Assembly (NCBI RefSeq): GCF_963575615.1
Contig: NZ_CAUYTL010000004.1
Location: 62,001-126,000, forward strand
Reading direction: 5' to 3'
Source: Listeria_A hofi
GTDB lineage: Bacteria > Bacillota > Bacilli > Lactobacillales > Listeriaceae
Length of the DNA: 64,000 nucleotides
The notes below the pieces were generated by a model. That model saw only the letters and a program-made list of their open reading frames with translations, made no database searches and was not told the DNA's origin. Shown piece by piece: positions 16,507 through 25,173 of the stretch. Each line of letters starts with the position of its first letter. The stretch's first letter is position 1. A program made the position numbers and the translations under genes.

Positions 16507-17373
16507 ATGATAAAAGTAATTGCTTCAGATATGGACGGCACACTGCTTAACTCAAAAATCCAAGTGGACGAGGAAGGCGTAAAAGCTATCGAACAAGCTC
16601 GGGCAAAAGGCATTCATTTCGTCTTGTGCACAGGGCGAATGTACGATGATGCGATGCAACTCATCAACCACGCAAACCTCTATGGACCGGCGATTTGTAT
16701 GAATGGGGCTGAGATTCGTGATGAACACGGCAAGATTTTGAAACAGATTCCAATCGACAAAGCCTCAGCACGGTATACATATCAAGTGTTAACAGACCTC
16801 GGAATGTATTGCGAGTTCTTCACTGATATCGGCCCGATTTCACCGAATAAAGATAAAGGCATCGAGCTAATGAAGGAAATTCAAGGGAAGGTGCACCCAA
16901 ATTTCAGTGCTGAAGAGATTCATCGCTATGTTGAGGAACGTTTTGAAAGCAAGGATGTTCATGTGATTGATGATACGGAGCGTCTGTTCAACAATGAGGA
17001 TATCACGATTTTGAAATTCATCGCCTTTTCTTCTGATCAAGCGGTGCTCAAAAAAGCAAAAAAACAACTTGAAGCACAGGGAAATCTGGCGATTAGCTCT
17101 TCTTTTTCCGACAATATCGAAATTACACATATCGATGCTCAAAAAGGACTTTCTTTGCAGTATTATGTAGAAAAAATGGGCGTAACGATGGACGAAACTT
17201 TTGCGATTGGTGATAATTTCAATGATGTTTCTATGTTGAAAATAGCAGGTTACAGCGTTGCAATGGGCAATGCCGAGCCCGAAGTCAAAAAATTAGCCAA
17301 GCACATCACCGATTCAAATGACGAGCATGGGGTAGCAACTGCGATTCAAAAAATGCTTGAAACAAATAATTAA
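16507..17373 (+). CDS. Cof-type HAD-IIB sugar-phosphate phosphatase (YidA-like)
   Basis: Cytosolic haloacid-dehalogenase phosphatase of 288 residues. Motif I DMDGTLL (residues 8-14) holds the nucleophile, motif II is CTGR, and motif IV GDNFNDVSML coordinates Mg2+. The C2-type cap lies between about 85 and 190. Members dephosphorylate sugar phosphates or flavin precursors; the substrate here is unknown. The pyridoxal kinase gene follows after 21 nt, so the two are likely co-transcribed, and a role in B6-phosphate turnover is conceivable but unproven. Confidence 0.9.
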   Translation: MIKVIASDMDGTLLNSKIQVDEEGVKAIEQARAKGIHFVLCTGRMYDDAMQLINHANLYGPAICMNGAEIRDEHGKILKQIPIDKASARYTYQVLTDLGMYCEFFTDIGPISPNKDKGIELMKEIQGKVHPNFSAEEIHRYVEERFESKDVHVIDDTERLFNNEDITILKFIAFSSDQAVLKKAKKQLEAQGNLAISSSFSDNIEITHIDAQKGLSLQYYVEKMGVTMDETFAIGDNFNDVSMLKIAGYSVAMGNAEPEVKKLAKHITDSNDEHGVATAIQKMLETNN

Positions 17374-17394
17374 GGTAACTGGAGGGAATTTATC

Positions 17395-18210
17395 ATGACA
17401 ATCAAAAAAACATTAACTATTGCAGGCTCGGATTCTAGTGGTGGCGCTGGACTCCAAGCAGATTTAAAAACGTTTGAGGAATACGGTACATTTGGCTTTT
17501 CGGCGATTACAACAATCGTAACAATGGATCCCGACAATAATTGGAGCCATGGTGTGACGCCGCTTGATGCTAATTTATTACGCGCCCAATTGAAAACAAT
17601 CCTTTCAGGTGGTCCTGTTGACGCGATGAAAACGGGAATGCTCGGTTCAGTTGAAATCATCGAAGCTACTCGTGATGCCATTGACGAGCACAACTTGCAA
17701 AATGTCGTGATTGATCCCGTGATGGTTTGCAAAGGGGAAGATGAGCTTATCCAGCCGGAAAATGCCGAAGCAATTCGCGATTTATTGTTACCACGCGCGT
17801 TAATTACAACACCGAATCTTTTCGAAGCCGGTCAACTTTCTGGGCTTGGCAAACTGACGACGCTTGACGATATGAAAGCTGCTGCAAAAAAAATTGTAGC
17901 ATTAGGCGTAAAATACGTTGTCATCAAAGGTGGAAAAGCATTGCAAAGCGACAACGCGATCGACCTATTATACGATGGGACAACATTCACTGTTCTTGAA
18001 ACACCAAAAATCGACACAAACTTCAATCACGGTGCTGGTTGTACATTTGCAGCAGCAATAACAGCTGGACTTGCGAAGGGCTTAACGGTGGAAGAAGCTG
18101 TGCATAAAGCAAAAGACTTCGTAACCGCAGCTATAAAAGGTGGATTTGCATTAAATAAATTTATCGGCCCAGTATGGCATGGTGCTTATAATAACGCTGA
18201 GAATAGATAA
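17395..18210 (+). CDS. pdxK: Pyridoxine/pyridoxal kinase, CC type (PdxK)
   Basis: Ribokinase-fold enzyme of 271 residues related to ThiD. AGSDSSGGAGLQADLKTF near the N terminus is the substrate-binding region. Cys112 (DPVMVCKG) and Cys216 in NHGAGCTF match the two cysteines of the Gram-positive CC-type pyridoxal kinases, which distinguishes them from plain hydroxymethylpyrimidine kinases. It salvages B6 vitamers, complementing de novo PLP synthesis by PdxST encoded 12 kb away. The ATG is preceded by GGAGG. Ends at a clear terminator. Confidence 0.88.
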   Translation: MTIKKTLTIAGSDSSGGAGLQADLKTFEEYGTFGFSAITTIVTMDPDNNWSHGVTPLDANLLRAQLKTILSGGPVDAMKTGMLGSVEIIEATRDAIDEHNLQNVVIDPVMVCKGEDELIQPENAEAIRDLLLPRALITTPNLFEAGQLSGLGKLTTLDDMKAAAKKIVALGVKYVVIKGGKALQSDNAIDLLYDGTTFTVLETPKIDTNFNHGAGCTFAAAITAGLAKGLTVEEAVHKAKDFVTAAIKGGFALNKFIGPVWHGAYNNAENR

Positions 18211-18217
18211 ATAGTTA

Positions 18218-18248
18218 ATCTTGCTTGGTTTTCCAGGCAAGATTTTTA
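18218..18248 (+). terminator. Terminator of the Cof-pdxK operon
   Basis: An 11-bp stem (18218-18228 with 18233-18243, one wobble) with a TTTT loop, then five T. Confidence 0.9.
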
Positions 18249-18330
18249 ATTGTGAATTACTTTTCATACCAATTCATCCCCCAGACATGTTATAATAGTA
18301 GCGAAACTTATTTTAGGGGGATTTAAATTC

Positions 18331-18894
18331 ATGACAGAAAAAAAAGATACGATAAATAAAGCGTCGTCTGACAAAAACTATTTTTGGCCCATTATGATTC
18401 TATCCTTTGTCGCGGTCGTTGTTATTTTACTTCTATTCTTCTCACCAATTGGTTATCAAGGGAAAGTTGACTATGACTTATCTATTTTTCCAAGACTCAA
18501 TGCAATTTTTAACAGCTTTACGTTTGTATTTTTGTTAATTGCATTATGGGCGATAATTGCGAAGAGAAATGTGAAGATGCACCGTGGTTTTATTTTAGCA
18601 GCCTTCACATCGACGTTATTTTTCCTAGTCAGCTACTTGACATTTCACTACATGTCTGCGGAAACATCGACATTCGGTGGAGAAGGAATTGTTCGTCCTA
18701 TCTATTTCTTCATCCTGATTACGCATAGCTTCTTGGCCGCTATCGTTGTGCCTTTAGCGCTATTTGCACTCGTTTGGGGATGGACAAACCAAATCCAAAA
18801 ACACAAAAAAATCGTACGTTGGACCATGCCAATTTGGCTGTATGTAAGCTTAACTGGCGTACTTGTTTACCTGTTTATGGCGCCTTATTATTAA
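18331..18894 (+). CDS. ctaM: DUF420 membrane protein, cytochrome aa3 assembly factor CtaM (YozB)
   Basis: A 187-residue membrane protein with five predicted helices and conserved histidines (MHRGFI, SYLTFHYM, ITHSFLAA, HKKIVRWT), the DUF420 pattern. The Staphylococcus aureus homologue CtaM is needed for active aa3-type quinol oxidase. The gene stands alone after a likely promoter near 18290 (TATAAT). A link to terminal oxidase assembly is taken from the family. Confidence 0.85.
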   Translation: MTEKKDTINKASSDKNYFWPIMILSFVAVVVILLLFFSPIGYQGKVDYDLSIFPRLNAIFNSFTFVFLLIALWAIIAKRNVKMHRGFILAAFTSTLFFLVSYLTFHYMSAETSTFGGEGIVRPIYFFILITHSFLAAIVVPLALFALVWGWTNQIQKHKKIVRWTMPIWLYVSLTGVLVYLFMAPYY

Positions 18895-18986
18895 TTTTGG
18901 CATATTCGTGTAACATTCATCAGCTATAATTATTTTGGGAGAATTGTTTTGCTGTTAGCTTCAAATTTATGAACGAGGTGAAAGAT

Positions 18987-19922
18987 ATGGCCACTCGCCA
19001 AAATCGCAATCAACCAACAAAGAAGAAACTACGTAAAGGCAGGACTATTTTTGCAATTATTATAGTCATTATACTGGCCATCGCTGGACTTGGTTTTTAC
19101 CAATATAAATCGAGTTTAAATGCAGCTGAGGCTGATAATAGCATGAAAGAATTTGAATTTAATGGCCAAAAAGCCGAAGATGTGAATGATCTCAATGTCT
19201 TATTAATAGGAAGTGACTCGCGCGGAAAAGATCAAGGCCGTTCGGATTCCTTGCTTATCGCTCACTATGATACGAAGTCAAAATCACCGAAATTAGTCTC
19301 GATTATGCGTGATACATATGTCGATATCCCTGGTTACGGTTTAAACAAGATTAACGCAGCTTATTCGTTTGGTGGCCCAGAGTTAGTTCGCCAAACAATT
19401 AAAGAAAATTTTGGTGTCAATATTGAGTATTATGTGGTTGCCAATTTTGAAGGTTTCCCAAAAATTGTCGATACCCTTGCGCCAAATGGAATTGAAATTG
19501 ACGCAGAGAAAGATATGTCAAAAAATATCGAAGCAAACATCAAAGCTGGTAAACAAACAATGGACGGTGAAACTTTGCTACAATATGCCCGCTTCCGTCA
19601 TGATGCAGAAAGTGATTTCGGCCGGGTTCGTCGTCAGCAACAAGTTCTTAACGCCCTAAAAGACCAAGCACAAAGTATTGGTACTATTACGAAGCTACCT
19701 AGTTTAATTGGAACGATGCAAGGCTATACAAATACGAATGTAACAACAGGTATGATGATCTCTATCGGAAAAGATTTCGTATTAGGTAACGCAAAAGATA
19801 TGGCAGATTTCCGCCTACCGGTCGATGGCACGTATAAAAATGTACGCAATTCACATGGTTCTGTGCTAGATATCGATGTGGCAGCCAATGCAAAAGCGTT
19901 ACAAGACTTCTTAAAGGACTAA
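18987..19922 (+). CDS. LytR-CpsA-Psr (LCP) wall polymer ligase
   Basis: Membrane-anchored phosphotransferase that transfers polyprenyl-linked glycopolymers to peptidoglycan. The 311-residue protein has a basic cytosolic N terminus, one transmembrane helix (about 20-40) and an extracellular LCP domain. Key arginines and aspartates are visible in LIGSDSRGKDQGRSDS, SIMRDTYVDIPG, INAAYSFGG and YARFRHDAESDFGRVRRQQ. GAGGTG before the ATG at 18987 decides the start over an ATG six codons upstream. It could attach teichoic acid or the polymer made by the 45-58 kb locus. Confidence 0.92.
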   Translation: MATRQNRNQPTKKKLRKGRTIFAIIIVIILAIAGLGFYQYKSSLNAAEADNSMKEFEFNGQKAEDVNDLNVLLIGSDSRGKDQGRSDSLLIAHYDTKSKSPKLVSIMRDTYVDIPGYGLNKINAAYSFGGPELVRQTIKENFGVNIEYYVVANFEGFPKIVDTLAPNGIEIDAEKDMSKNIEANIKAGKQTMDGETLLQYARFRHDAESDFGRVRRQQQVLNALKDQAQSIGTITKLPSLIGTMQGYTNTNVTTGMMISIGKDFVLGNAKDMADFRLPVDGTYKNVRNSHGSVLDIDVAANAKALQDFLKD

Positions 19923-19930
19923 CATTCATC

Positions 19931-19970
19931 GAAATCACTCGTTATTCATGGCGAGCGGTTTCTTTTTTTT
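19931..19970 (+). terminator. Terminator of the LCP gene
   Basis: An 11-bp imperfect stem (19931-19941 with 19952-19962) is followed by eight T. Confidence 0.85.
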
Positions 19971-20024
19971 GACTATCGCTTAGAAGAGGCATATACTAAT
20001 AGTCAAAGAAGGGCAGTGATTTTT

Positions 20025-21038
20025 ATGACCGATAATAAATTTGGGCAAATTCCCTTATCGATTCTTGATTTAGCCAGTATCCGTGAAGGTTTCAATGAAG
20101 CCGACGCTTTCCAGAATAGTAAATCGCTCATTCAGTTCGCTGAAAACACAGGATTTCATCGTTACTGGGTGGCTGAGCATCATGGGATTCCTGGAGTGGC
20201 TAGTTCCGCGACAGCTGTTTTAATAGGTTTTCTTGCAAGCCATACAGAAAAAATTCGCGTCGGTTCTGGTGGTATCATGCTTCCGAACCATTCACCACTT
20301 GTTATCGCAGAGCAGTTTGGCACGCTAACAACGATGTACCCAGGGCGAATTGATCTTGGCCTCGGTCGCGCGCCAGGCACTGACTTTAAAACAGCTCGTG
20401 CACTTCGACGTGATTTGCATGAAACCGTAGAAGCATTTCCTAATTCAGTCATTGAGCTTGGGAACTATTTTTCTGATGAAGGTAACAATGGTATTTTCGC
20501 CATTCCTGGTCGTGGCCTTCACGTTCCGCTTTATTTACTCGGCTCTAGTACCTACAGTGCCAAATTAGCCGCAAAATTTGGCTTGCCGTTTGCCTTCGCA
20601 GCTCATTTTGCGCCGAATGAGTTAGGAAATGCGCTAGAACTTTATCGCACTCGCTTTGAGCCTTCAAATATTTTAGACGAACCTTACGCGATGGTTACTG
20701 TGAGTTCAGTTCTTAGCGATACAGTCGAGGAAGCTAATTTCCTAGCTACGTCTGGTCACCTTTCCTTCTTAAACCTGACACGTGGCGAACCAACTCCACT
20801 TCCTAAACCTGTGGCAAATATCGATCAAATCTGGTCTGAATACGAAAAAAATGCGCTTTTGCATCAGCTTAGATATTCCTTCATCGGTGATAAGAAAAAA
20901 GTATCGGCAGAACTGGAACAATTCATGGAGGCATATCAACCAGACGAACTCATTGTCGCGTCCAATATATACGACCCATCACTCAAACAAAAAAACTACC
21001 AGCTACTTCACGAAATTTGGGAAGAAAAGAAAGCTTAG
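20025..21038 (+). CDS. LLM class flavin-dependent oxidoreductase (MsnO8 type)
   Basis: Luciferase-like monooxygenase fold of 337 residues. Diagnostic stretches are RYWVAEHHGIPGVASSA (around 45-60), VGSGGIMLPNHSPL and GLGRAPGTD. Such proteins use reduced FMN or F420 to oxidise small molecules; the substrate of this subgroup is unknown. The ATG at 20025 is favoured because GGGCAGTGA upstream gives better spacing than the earlier GTG frame. Convergent with the phosphatase gene; its stop codon lies inside the shared terminator. Confidence 0.88.
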   Translation: MTDNKFGQIPLSILDLASIREGFNEADAFQNSKSLIQFAENTGFHRYWVAEHHGIPGVASSATAVLIGFLASHTEKIRVGSGGIMLPNHSPLVIAEQFGTLTTMYPGRIDLGLGRAPGTDFKTARALRRDLHETVEAFPNSVIELGNYFSDEGNNGIFAIPGRGLHVPLYLLGSSTYSAKLAAKFGLPFAFAAHFAPNELGNALELYRTRFEPSNILDEPYAMVTVSSVLSDTVEEANFLATSGHLSFLNLTRGEPTPLPKPVANIDQIWSEYEKNALLHQLRYSFIGDKKKVSAELEQFMEAYQPDELIVASNIYDPSLKQKNYQLLHEIWEEKKA

Positions 21039-21060
21039 ACGATTAATCGCTAAGCTTTTT
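21030..21060. terminator. Bidirectional terminator overlapping two stop codons
   Basis: AAGCTTAG (21031-21038) pairs with the complementary arm ending at 21057. The stop of the oxidoreductase lies in the left arm and the stop of the phosphatase (21043-21045) in the loop, so both genes end within the hairpin. Confidence 0.85.
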
Positions 21061-21777
21061 TTCATTAGTAACGGTATATATTTTCTCTACCTTTTCTTGT
21101 GAGAATAAAACACCGTGCAGTGCTCCACCAAACACCGCGCCGCCATCAATATCGATAATCGAGCGATCTGATGAGTACCAAATAGCTGTGGAATGATCGG
21201 TATTCAAACTTTCCGTTGGTGTATGCCCGACTACAAAGGTTTTTCCAGTCCGATTCGTTCCTTGCTGAAATGACTCACGAACCCAAACCATATCATGCTC
21301 GGATGTTTGTTTCCAATCCGCAATTTCAAAATCAACACCTGCATGAACAAATACAAAATCACCCCATTCAAAATAATATGGTCGATTTCTAATGAAGGCA
21401 AGTTCGGAAGCTGCCTCATTTTCAACTCGTCGTGCTAGTTCTTCCGGTGTCATTTTTGCTGATGTTTTGTAGGTTAGTAGGCTTTCAATCGTTTCCATTC
21501 CTCCTTGGCTTATGTAATACATCATTTTCTTGCAAGGGTCAGCAAGCCAGTCGAGTAACATATTTTCATGATTTCCACGCAGAAAAATAGCGCCATACTT
21601 TGCTTCAAGAAGCATGGCTTTACGGATAACCGCCCCTGGGTCTTTTCCGCGATCAATTAAATCGCCAACTGATAACAACCGCTCTTTGTCAAGTGTCCAA
21701 TGCTCCAAAAGTTTCTCGAAAGCCACTATCTCACCATGAATATCTCCTACTGCAAATATATACTCCATCATCATCAC
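21043..21777 (-). CDS. Metallophosphoesterase, serine/threonine phosphatase-like
   Basis: A PPP-family phosphatase of 244 residues with all three metal-site motifs: GDIHG (about 12-16), GDLIDRG and GNHE. Downstream histidines lie in FVHAGVDF and VVGHTPTE. This arrangement fits bacterial PrpE/ApaH-like enzymes acting on phosphoproteins or dinucleoside polyphosphates. Several ATGs are stacked at the start; GAGGTGATGATG places initiation within three codons of 21777. Substrate not deducible. Confidence 0.88.
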   Translation of the reverse strand: MMMMEYIFAVGDIHGEIVAFEKLLEHWTLDKERLLSVGDLIDRGKDPGAVIRKAMLLEAKYGAIFLRGNHENMLLDWLADPCKKMMYYISQGGMETIESLLTYKTSAKMTPEELARRVENEAASELAFIRNRPYYFEWGDFVFVHAGVDFEIADWKQTSEHDMVWVRESFQQGTNRTGKTFVVGHTPTESLNTDHSTAIWYSSDRSIIDIDGGAVFGGALHGVLFSQEKVEKIYTVTNEKKLSD

Positions 21778-21859
21778 CTCTTATGTAAATACCTCTGAAG
21801 CACTGGGGTCAGTTAAAACCAGACTTCGAAAGGCAGTTTCACTATCATTCTAGATTATT

Positions 21860-22051
21860 TTATAGTTTATTTATTTTCTTTTCTACAGATTTAATTTCTT
21901 TTTCAAGCGCATTCATTCTTAATTCTGTAGCAGAAATTGTGCCATTTACTAGATTGGTATCGTTGAATTGATCTGTTTCGCCAAGCAGTTCCTGATGTTG
22001 GCGGCGCAACTCTATTAAGCGTCCTTCTAAATCTTGTTTTTCGTAAGCCAT
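21860..22051 (-). CDS. Small coiled-coil protein, unknown function
   Basis: A 63-residue, highly charged, mostly helical protein: heptad-like LEGRLIELRRQHQELLGET at the N terminus and LRMNALEKEIKSVEKKINKL at the C terminus, joined by a polar linker. GGAGGTG eight bases before the ATG at 22051 supports translation; the longer frame starts upstream of that site and is excluded. I do not recognise the family securely. A structural adaptor or small regulator is possible. Confidence 0.7.
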   Translation of the reverse strand: MAYEKQDLEGRLIELRRQHQELLGETDQFNDTNLVNGTISATELRMNALEKEIKSVEKKINKL

Positions 22052-22223
22052 GTATTTCACCTCCAAATAATATTGTCTGTATCTATTTTATCTATAGCCT
22101 ATTCCCCTTTACTTGAAAAGTCAATCATTTTGATGAAATGTAGATTATGACTATCATTGTGGTGAATTGTATGGTATTTTTAAGTATATGGGTGTTTTCA
22201 CAAAAGAAAGGGGATAAAATTTT

Positions 22224-23249
22224 ATGATGAGCATTTCAGAAATTCGGAAAATGACAAAGCAATCTTTAAAGGGAAATTGGGGACTTGCGATTGGTGGCAT
22301 GGTGCTTGCTTATGTGATTTTAGGCGCTGTTTCTATGATCAACTTCATTCCATTCCTAGGAACAATTGGTTATTATATTTTTGCTGGTCCTTTTATGATT
22401 GGTGTGACTTGGTTTTTCCTTGCTATTACTCGTCAAGAAAAACCTGATATCGGTTACTTATTTAGCGGATTCAAAACGTTTGGCCGTAATTTACTGGCGG
22501 CGGTACTTGTATTCATTTTTACATTCTTATGGAGTTTACTATTCTTGATTCCAGGTATTATTAAATCCTTCTCGTACTCACAAACGTTCATGATTTTACG
22601 TGATGATCCCAATATCTCACCACTAGATGCCATTACAGAGAGCCGACACCGCATGAATGGTCATAAAGGACGTTTATTTGGCCTTATATTATCTTATATC
22701 TGGGTGTTCTTTATTCCAGCTATTGTAATGATGGTTCTTGCTATCATTGCAGCTGCCACAACGGCTATGTTTGAATATGGCTACGATGCATCATATTCAT
22801 ATGATTACTATGCGAGCTCGACTGATATGAGCCCAGTATTTCTACTAATTTTTATTCTTGGTTATTTCTTGATGCTAGCTATCATGTTTGGTTTAGCTAT
22901 TTGGATTTATCCACAAGTTCTCGTGTCTTGTGCTGTATTTTATGATGATTTGTATGCAAGCACTGGCACATTTAGCGACGATATGGATACGACTGATTAC
23001 ACGACAACAATTCCAGAAGATGATGTGTCGTTTGGTGCTATTCCGCCAGTTAATCCGACACCACCAGAAGAACCAGAAGCACCACACTTCGAGAATAAAA
23101 CTTGGGGTGCTGACTCAATGGTCAATCCTGAGCCGCCTGAAGCAGAACCTGAACAACCTGACGATACAATCAGTGAAGCTGTCCGTCCATCACAGCCAGC
23201 AGATTCTGAGGAAGCAACGGAACAAAAGAATGAAAACGAACCAAAATAA
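22224..23249 (+). CDS. DUF975 family integral membrane protein
   Basis: A 341-residue protein: N-terminal amphipathic part (ISEIRKMTKQSLKGNWG), then about five to six transmembrane helices containing SLLFLIPGIIKSFSYSQTFMILRDDP and DAITESRHRMNGHKGRLF, both typical of DUF975. An acidic, proline-rich cytosolic tail spans the last ~90 residues (PPEEPEAP, PEPPEAEPEQP). The function of DUF975 is unknown. The tail is longer and more repetitive than in most members I know. The GNAT gene starts inside its 3' end. Confidence 0.85.
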   Translation: MMSISEIRKMTKQSLKGNWGLAIGGMVLAYVILGAVSMINFIPFLGTIGYYIFAGPFMIGVTWFFLAITRQEKPDIGYLFSGFKTFGRNLLAAVLVFIFTFLWSLLFLIPGIIKSFSYSQTFMILRDDPNISPLDAITESRHRMNGHKGRLFGLILSYIWVFFIPAIVMMVLAIIAAATTAMFEYGYDASYSYDYYASSTDMSPVFLLIFILGYFLMLAIMFGLAIWIYPQVLVSCAVFYDDLYASTGTFSDDMDTTDYTTTIPEDDVSFGAIPPVNPTPPEEPEAPHFENKTWGADSMVNPEPPEAEPEQPDDTISEAVRPSQPADSEEATEQKNENEPK

Positions 23250-23754
23250 ACATCTATTAAACTTTACTGTACAAGAGGCCTCTGTTTCCGATGAAGGAAC
23301 TTTACAGCAACTGATGACAGATACAGCCTCTTGGCTAAAGAGTCGCGGTTCCATGCAATGGAGCGACATTCTGGAAGGAAAAGATGTCCACGAGCTAAAG
23401 ACACGTATTCGAGACGGTGAAGTCTTTTTAGTTCGCAAAACCCATCACATTGCAGCGGCTTTTATTTTACGGAAAACAGCAAGCGATTGGGATGAACGTT
23501 TATGGCGTGATCATGGCTACCAAACTCCTGCGAGATATTTGCATCGATTAATGATTGCTAGAGATTTCGCCGGGCAGAATTTGAGCAAAGATATCCTAGA
23601 TTGGGCTAGTGTGGAGTCTTTACAAACCGGCTATCCATATCTGCGCCTTGATTGCATCGCTGACAACGAAAAGCTCAACACACTCTATCAAAATGCTGGC
23701 TTCGTCAAAAAGGCGATTGTTGATGGCTTCTGTATATACGAAAAACGAACGTAG
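23230..23754 (+). CDS. GNAT family N-acetyltransferase
   Basis: A 174-residue GNAT acetyltransferase; LMIARDFAGQNLSKDILDWA corresponds to motif A (acetyl-CoA pyrophosphate loop) and LRLDCIADNEKLNTLYQNAGF to motif B. The frame is open from 22930, but the upstream part runs antiparallel to no known fold and overlaps DUF975 in another frame; the ATG at 23230 gives the family length and overlaps the DUF975 gene by 20 nt. AAAAGAA is a weak ribosome site, so coupling to DUF975 translation is likely. Substrate unknown. Confidence 0.85.
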   Translation: MKTNQNKHLLNFTVQEASVSDEGTLQQLMTDTASWLKSRGSMQWSDILEGKDVHELKTRIRDGEVFLVRKTHHIAAAFILRKTASDWDERLWRDHGYQTPARYLHRLMIARDFAGQNLSKDILDWASVESLQTGYPYLRLDCIADNEKLNTLYQNAGFVKKAIVDGFCIYEKRT

Positions 23755-23778
23755 GATTAAGTCCTACGTTCGTTTTTC
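23740..23778. terminator. Bidirectional terminator, perfect 17-bp stem
   Basis: Arms 23740-23756 and 23762-23778 are perfect complements with a 5-nt loop, between the convergent GNAT and GntR genes. Confidence 0.95.
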
Positions 23779-23783
23779 ATTTA

Positions 23784-24476
23784 TTATGCGCGGAGGGCAT
23801 TGAGCGCAAAATCATCAAACAAAGTCCGAATACGCTCATTCGCTAAATCATAATCGTCAGCCTCAAAAGCATCCGCAATAGCCGTAAATTTCTTAATCGT
23901 CAAGTCCCGCTTATCCTCGGAACCCTGCTTCAAAACTGTTTCCATTGAAAAATTATTAATCGTAAAAAAGACACGCTTCACATTCTCATAATAATATGGG
24001 TTAGAATCATGCTTTAAAATACGGAAGAAAAATTGATGTTGATTGAAAATATAATCCTCCATATCTTGCAAATAAGAAGAACGGTCCATCGAAGCAATAT
24101 AATTCCTCAATGCTGCGATATCCACCGATGTATTTTGCTCCTTCATTTTTTGAATCGTAGCATCCATAAATACCTTGATAACTTCCAAAAGATGACCATA
24201 TTTAGCCGGGTCAATCATCGAATCACGGACAACAACTCCACTATATGTACGGTAATCTAGAATTCCCTCCGATACCAGTGCCGTAATCGCCTTACGAATT
24301 GGTGATCGGCTCACTTCTAATTCCTTCGCCAAACGTTCCTCCGTCAAATGCTCATTCGGCTTTAGCTCTCCTTTTTTTATTTTCTCGATAATGCTAAAAT
24401 ACACCATTCTGTCTAGCGTCTTATATTCTCGTTTACTTTTCAATAGCTTCGACACCCCTATCTTAATTACCAACAT
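23784..24476 (-). CDS. GntR family regulator, second of a tandem pair
   Basis: GntR winged helix at the N terminus (ITEERL-like stretch HLTEERLAKELEVSRSPIRKAI) with a helical C-terminal domain of about 130 residues resembling FCD ligand-binding domains but poorly conserved. The frame opens at a GTG directly abutting the TAG of the upstream gene; the ATG at 24476 with GGAAGG upstream seems more likely, and a GTG at about 24455 is also possible. It lies downstream of a related GntR gene and corA. Effector and targets unknown. Confidence 0.78.
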   Translation of the reverse strand: MLVIKIGVSKLLKSKREYKTLDRMVYFSIIEKIKKGELKPNEHLTEERLAKELEVSRSPIRKAITALVSEGILDYRTYSGVVVRDSMIDPAKYGHLLEVIKVFMDATIQKMKEQNTSVDIAALRNYIASMDRSSYLQDMEDYIFNQHQFFFRILKHDSNPYYYENVKRVFFTINNFSMETVLKQGSEDKRDLTIKKFTAIADAFEADDYDLANERIRTLFDDFALNALRA

Positions 24477-24503
24477 TGTAGCATAACCTTCCAAAAATTT
24501 CAC

Positions 24504-25145
24504 CTATCGGAACGTTTTTATAATAAAATAATTGACCAGTTCCCGAACAATTGTCTCCGCCTTATCAAAATTCTTCGTTATTAGGAGTTCATTCATGCGC
24601 ATACAGTGCTCAATTAAGTAGGCTCCATTATGAAACGGGATTAATATAATTTCCTTCGGGGCTTTCGTCAAAAAGTCGATACCCATCTTTCTAACCGTAC
24701 TATCAGCATAAGAATTACCCATATAAGCAATAAAATCAAAAATAACCTGCCAAACTTCCTCTGCAAAACCCGTGCTATTATCAGCTTTTAAGTAACCTTC
24801 CATCATCGATAAGCGTTTATACAAATGCTGTGGCTCAAATAAGATTCCCTTATTTTCGATTTTCCCCATTGTTTTAATCGTCAAAACCTCTAGCATTTCC
24901 AACATCTCGATGAACTTGCCAACCGTCACTTTCGTCTCACTAACAAAGGCTCCGCGATTGCTTTCAATTGTTAAAAAACCTTCCGTTTCAAGCATGACCA
25001 AGGCACGGCGCACCGGCGTTCTACTAATGCCAAGCTCTTTTGCAACCGTATTCTCAGGCACACGATCCCCTGTTCGCAACTGCCCATTCAAAATTTTCTC
25101 CTTCATTATCTCGTAAGCTTTTTTCTCATAGTTCTGTTTTTCCAT
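24504..25145 (-). CDS. GntR family regulator, first of a tandem pair
   Basis: A 213-residue regulator with a GntR winged helix (VPENTVAKELGISRTPVRRALVMLETEGFL, residues 30-60) and an all-helical effector domain. GAGAGGAA upstream of the ATG at 25145 fits better than the longer frame overlapping corA. It shares the C-terminal architecture of the following GntR gene, which suggests an old tandem duplication. Transcribed after corA with a 28-nt gap. Confidence 0.82.
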   Translation of the reverse strand: MEKQNYEKKAYEIMKEKILNGQLRTGDRVPENTVAKELGISRTPVRRALVMLETEGFLTIESNRGAFVSETKVTVGKFIEMLEMLEVLTIKTMGKIENKGILFEPQHLYKRLSMMEGYLKADNSTGFAEEVWQVIFDFIAYMGNSYADSTVRKMGIDFLTKAPKEIILIPFHNGAYLIEHCMRMNELLITKNFDKAETIVRELVNYFIIKTFR

Positions 25146-25173
25146 TAAGATCAGTTCCTCTCGAAGTCCCATT

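Noticed and set aside
22930..23229. Long N-terminal extension of the GNAT frame
   Set aside because: It overlaps the DUF975 gene in another frame, reads as low-complexity His/Gln-rich sequence, and the GNAT domain is complete from 23230.
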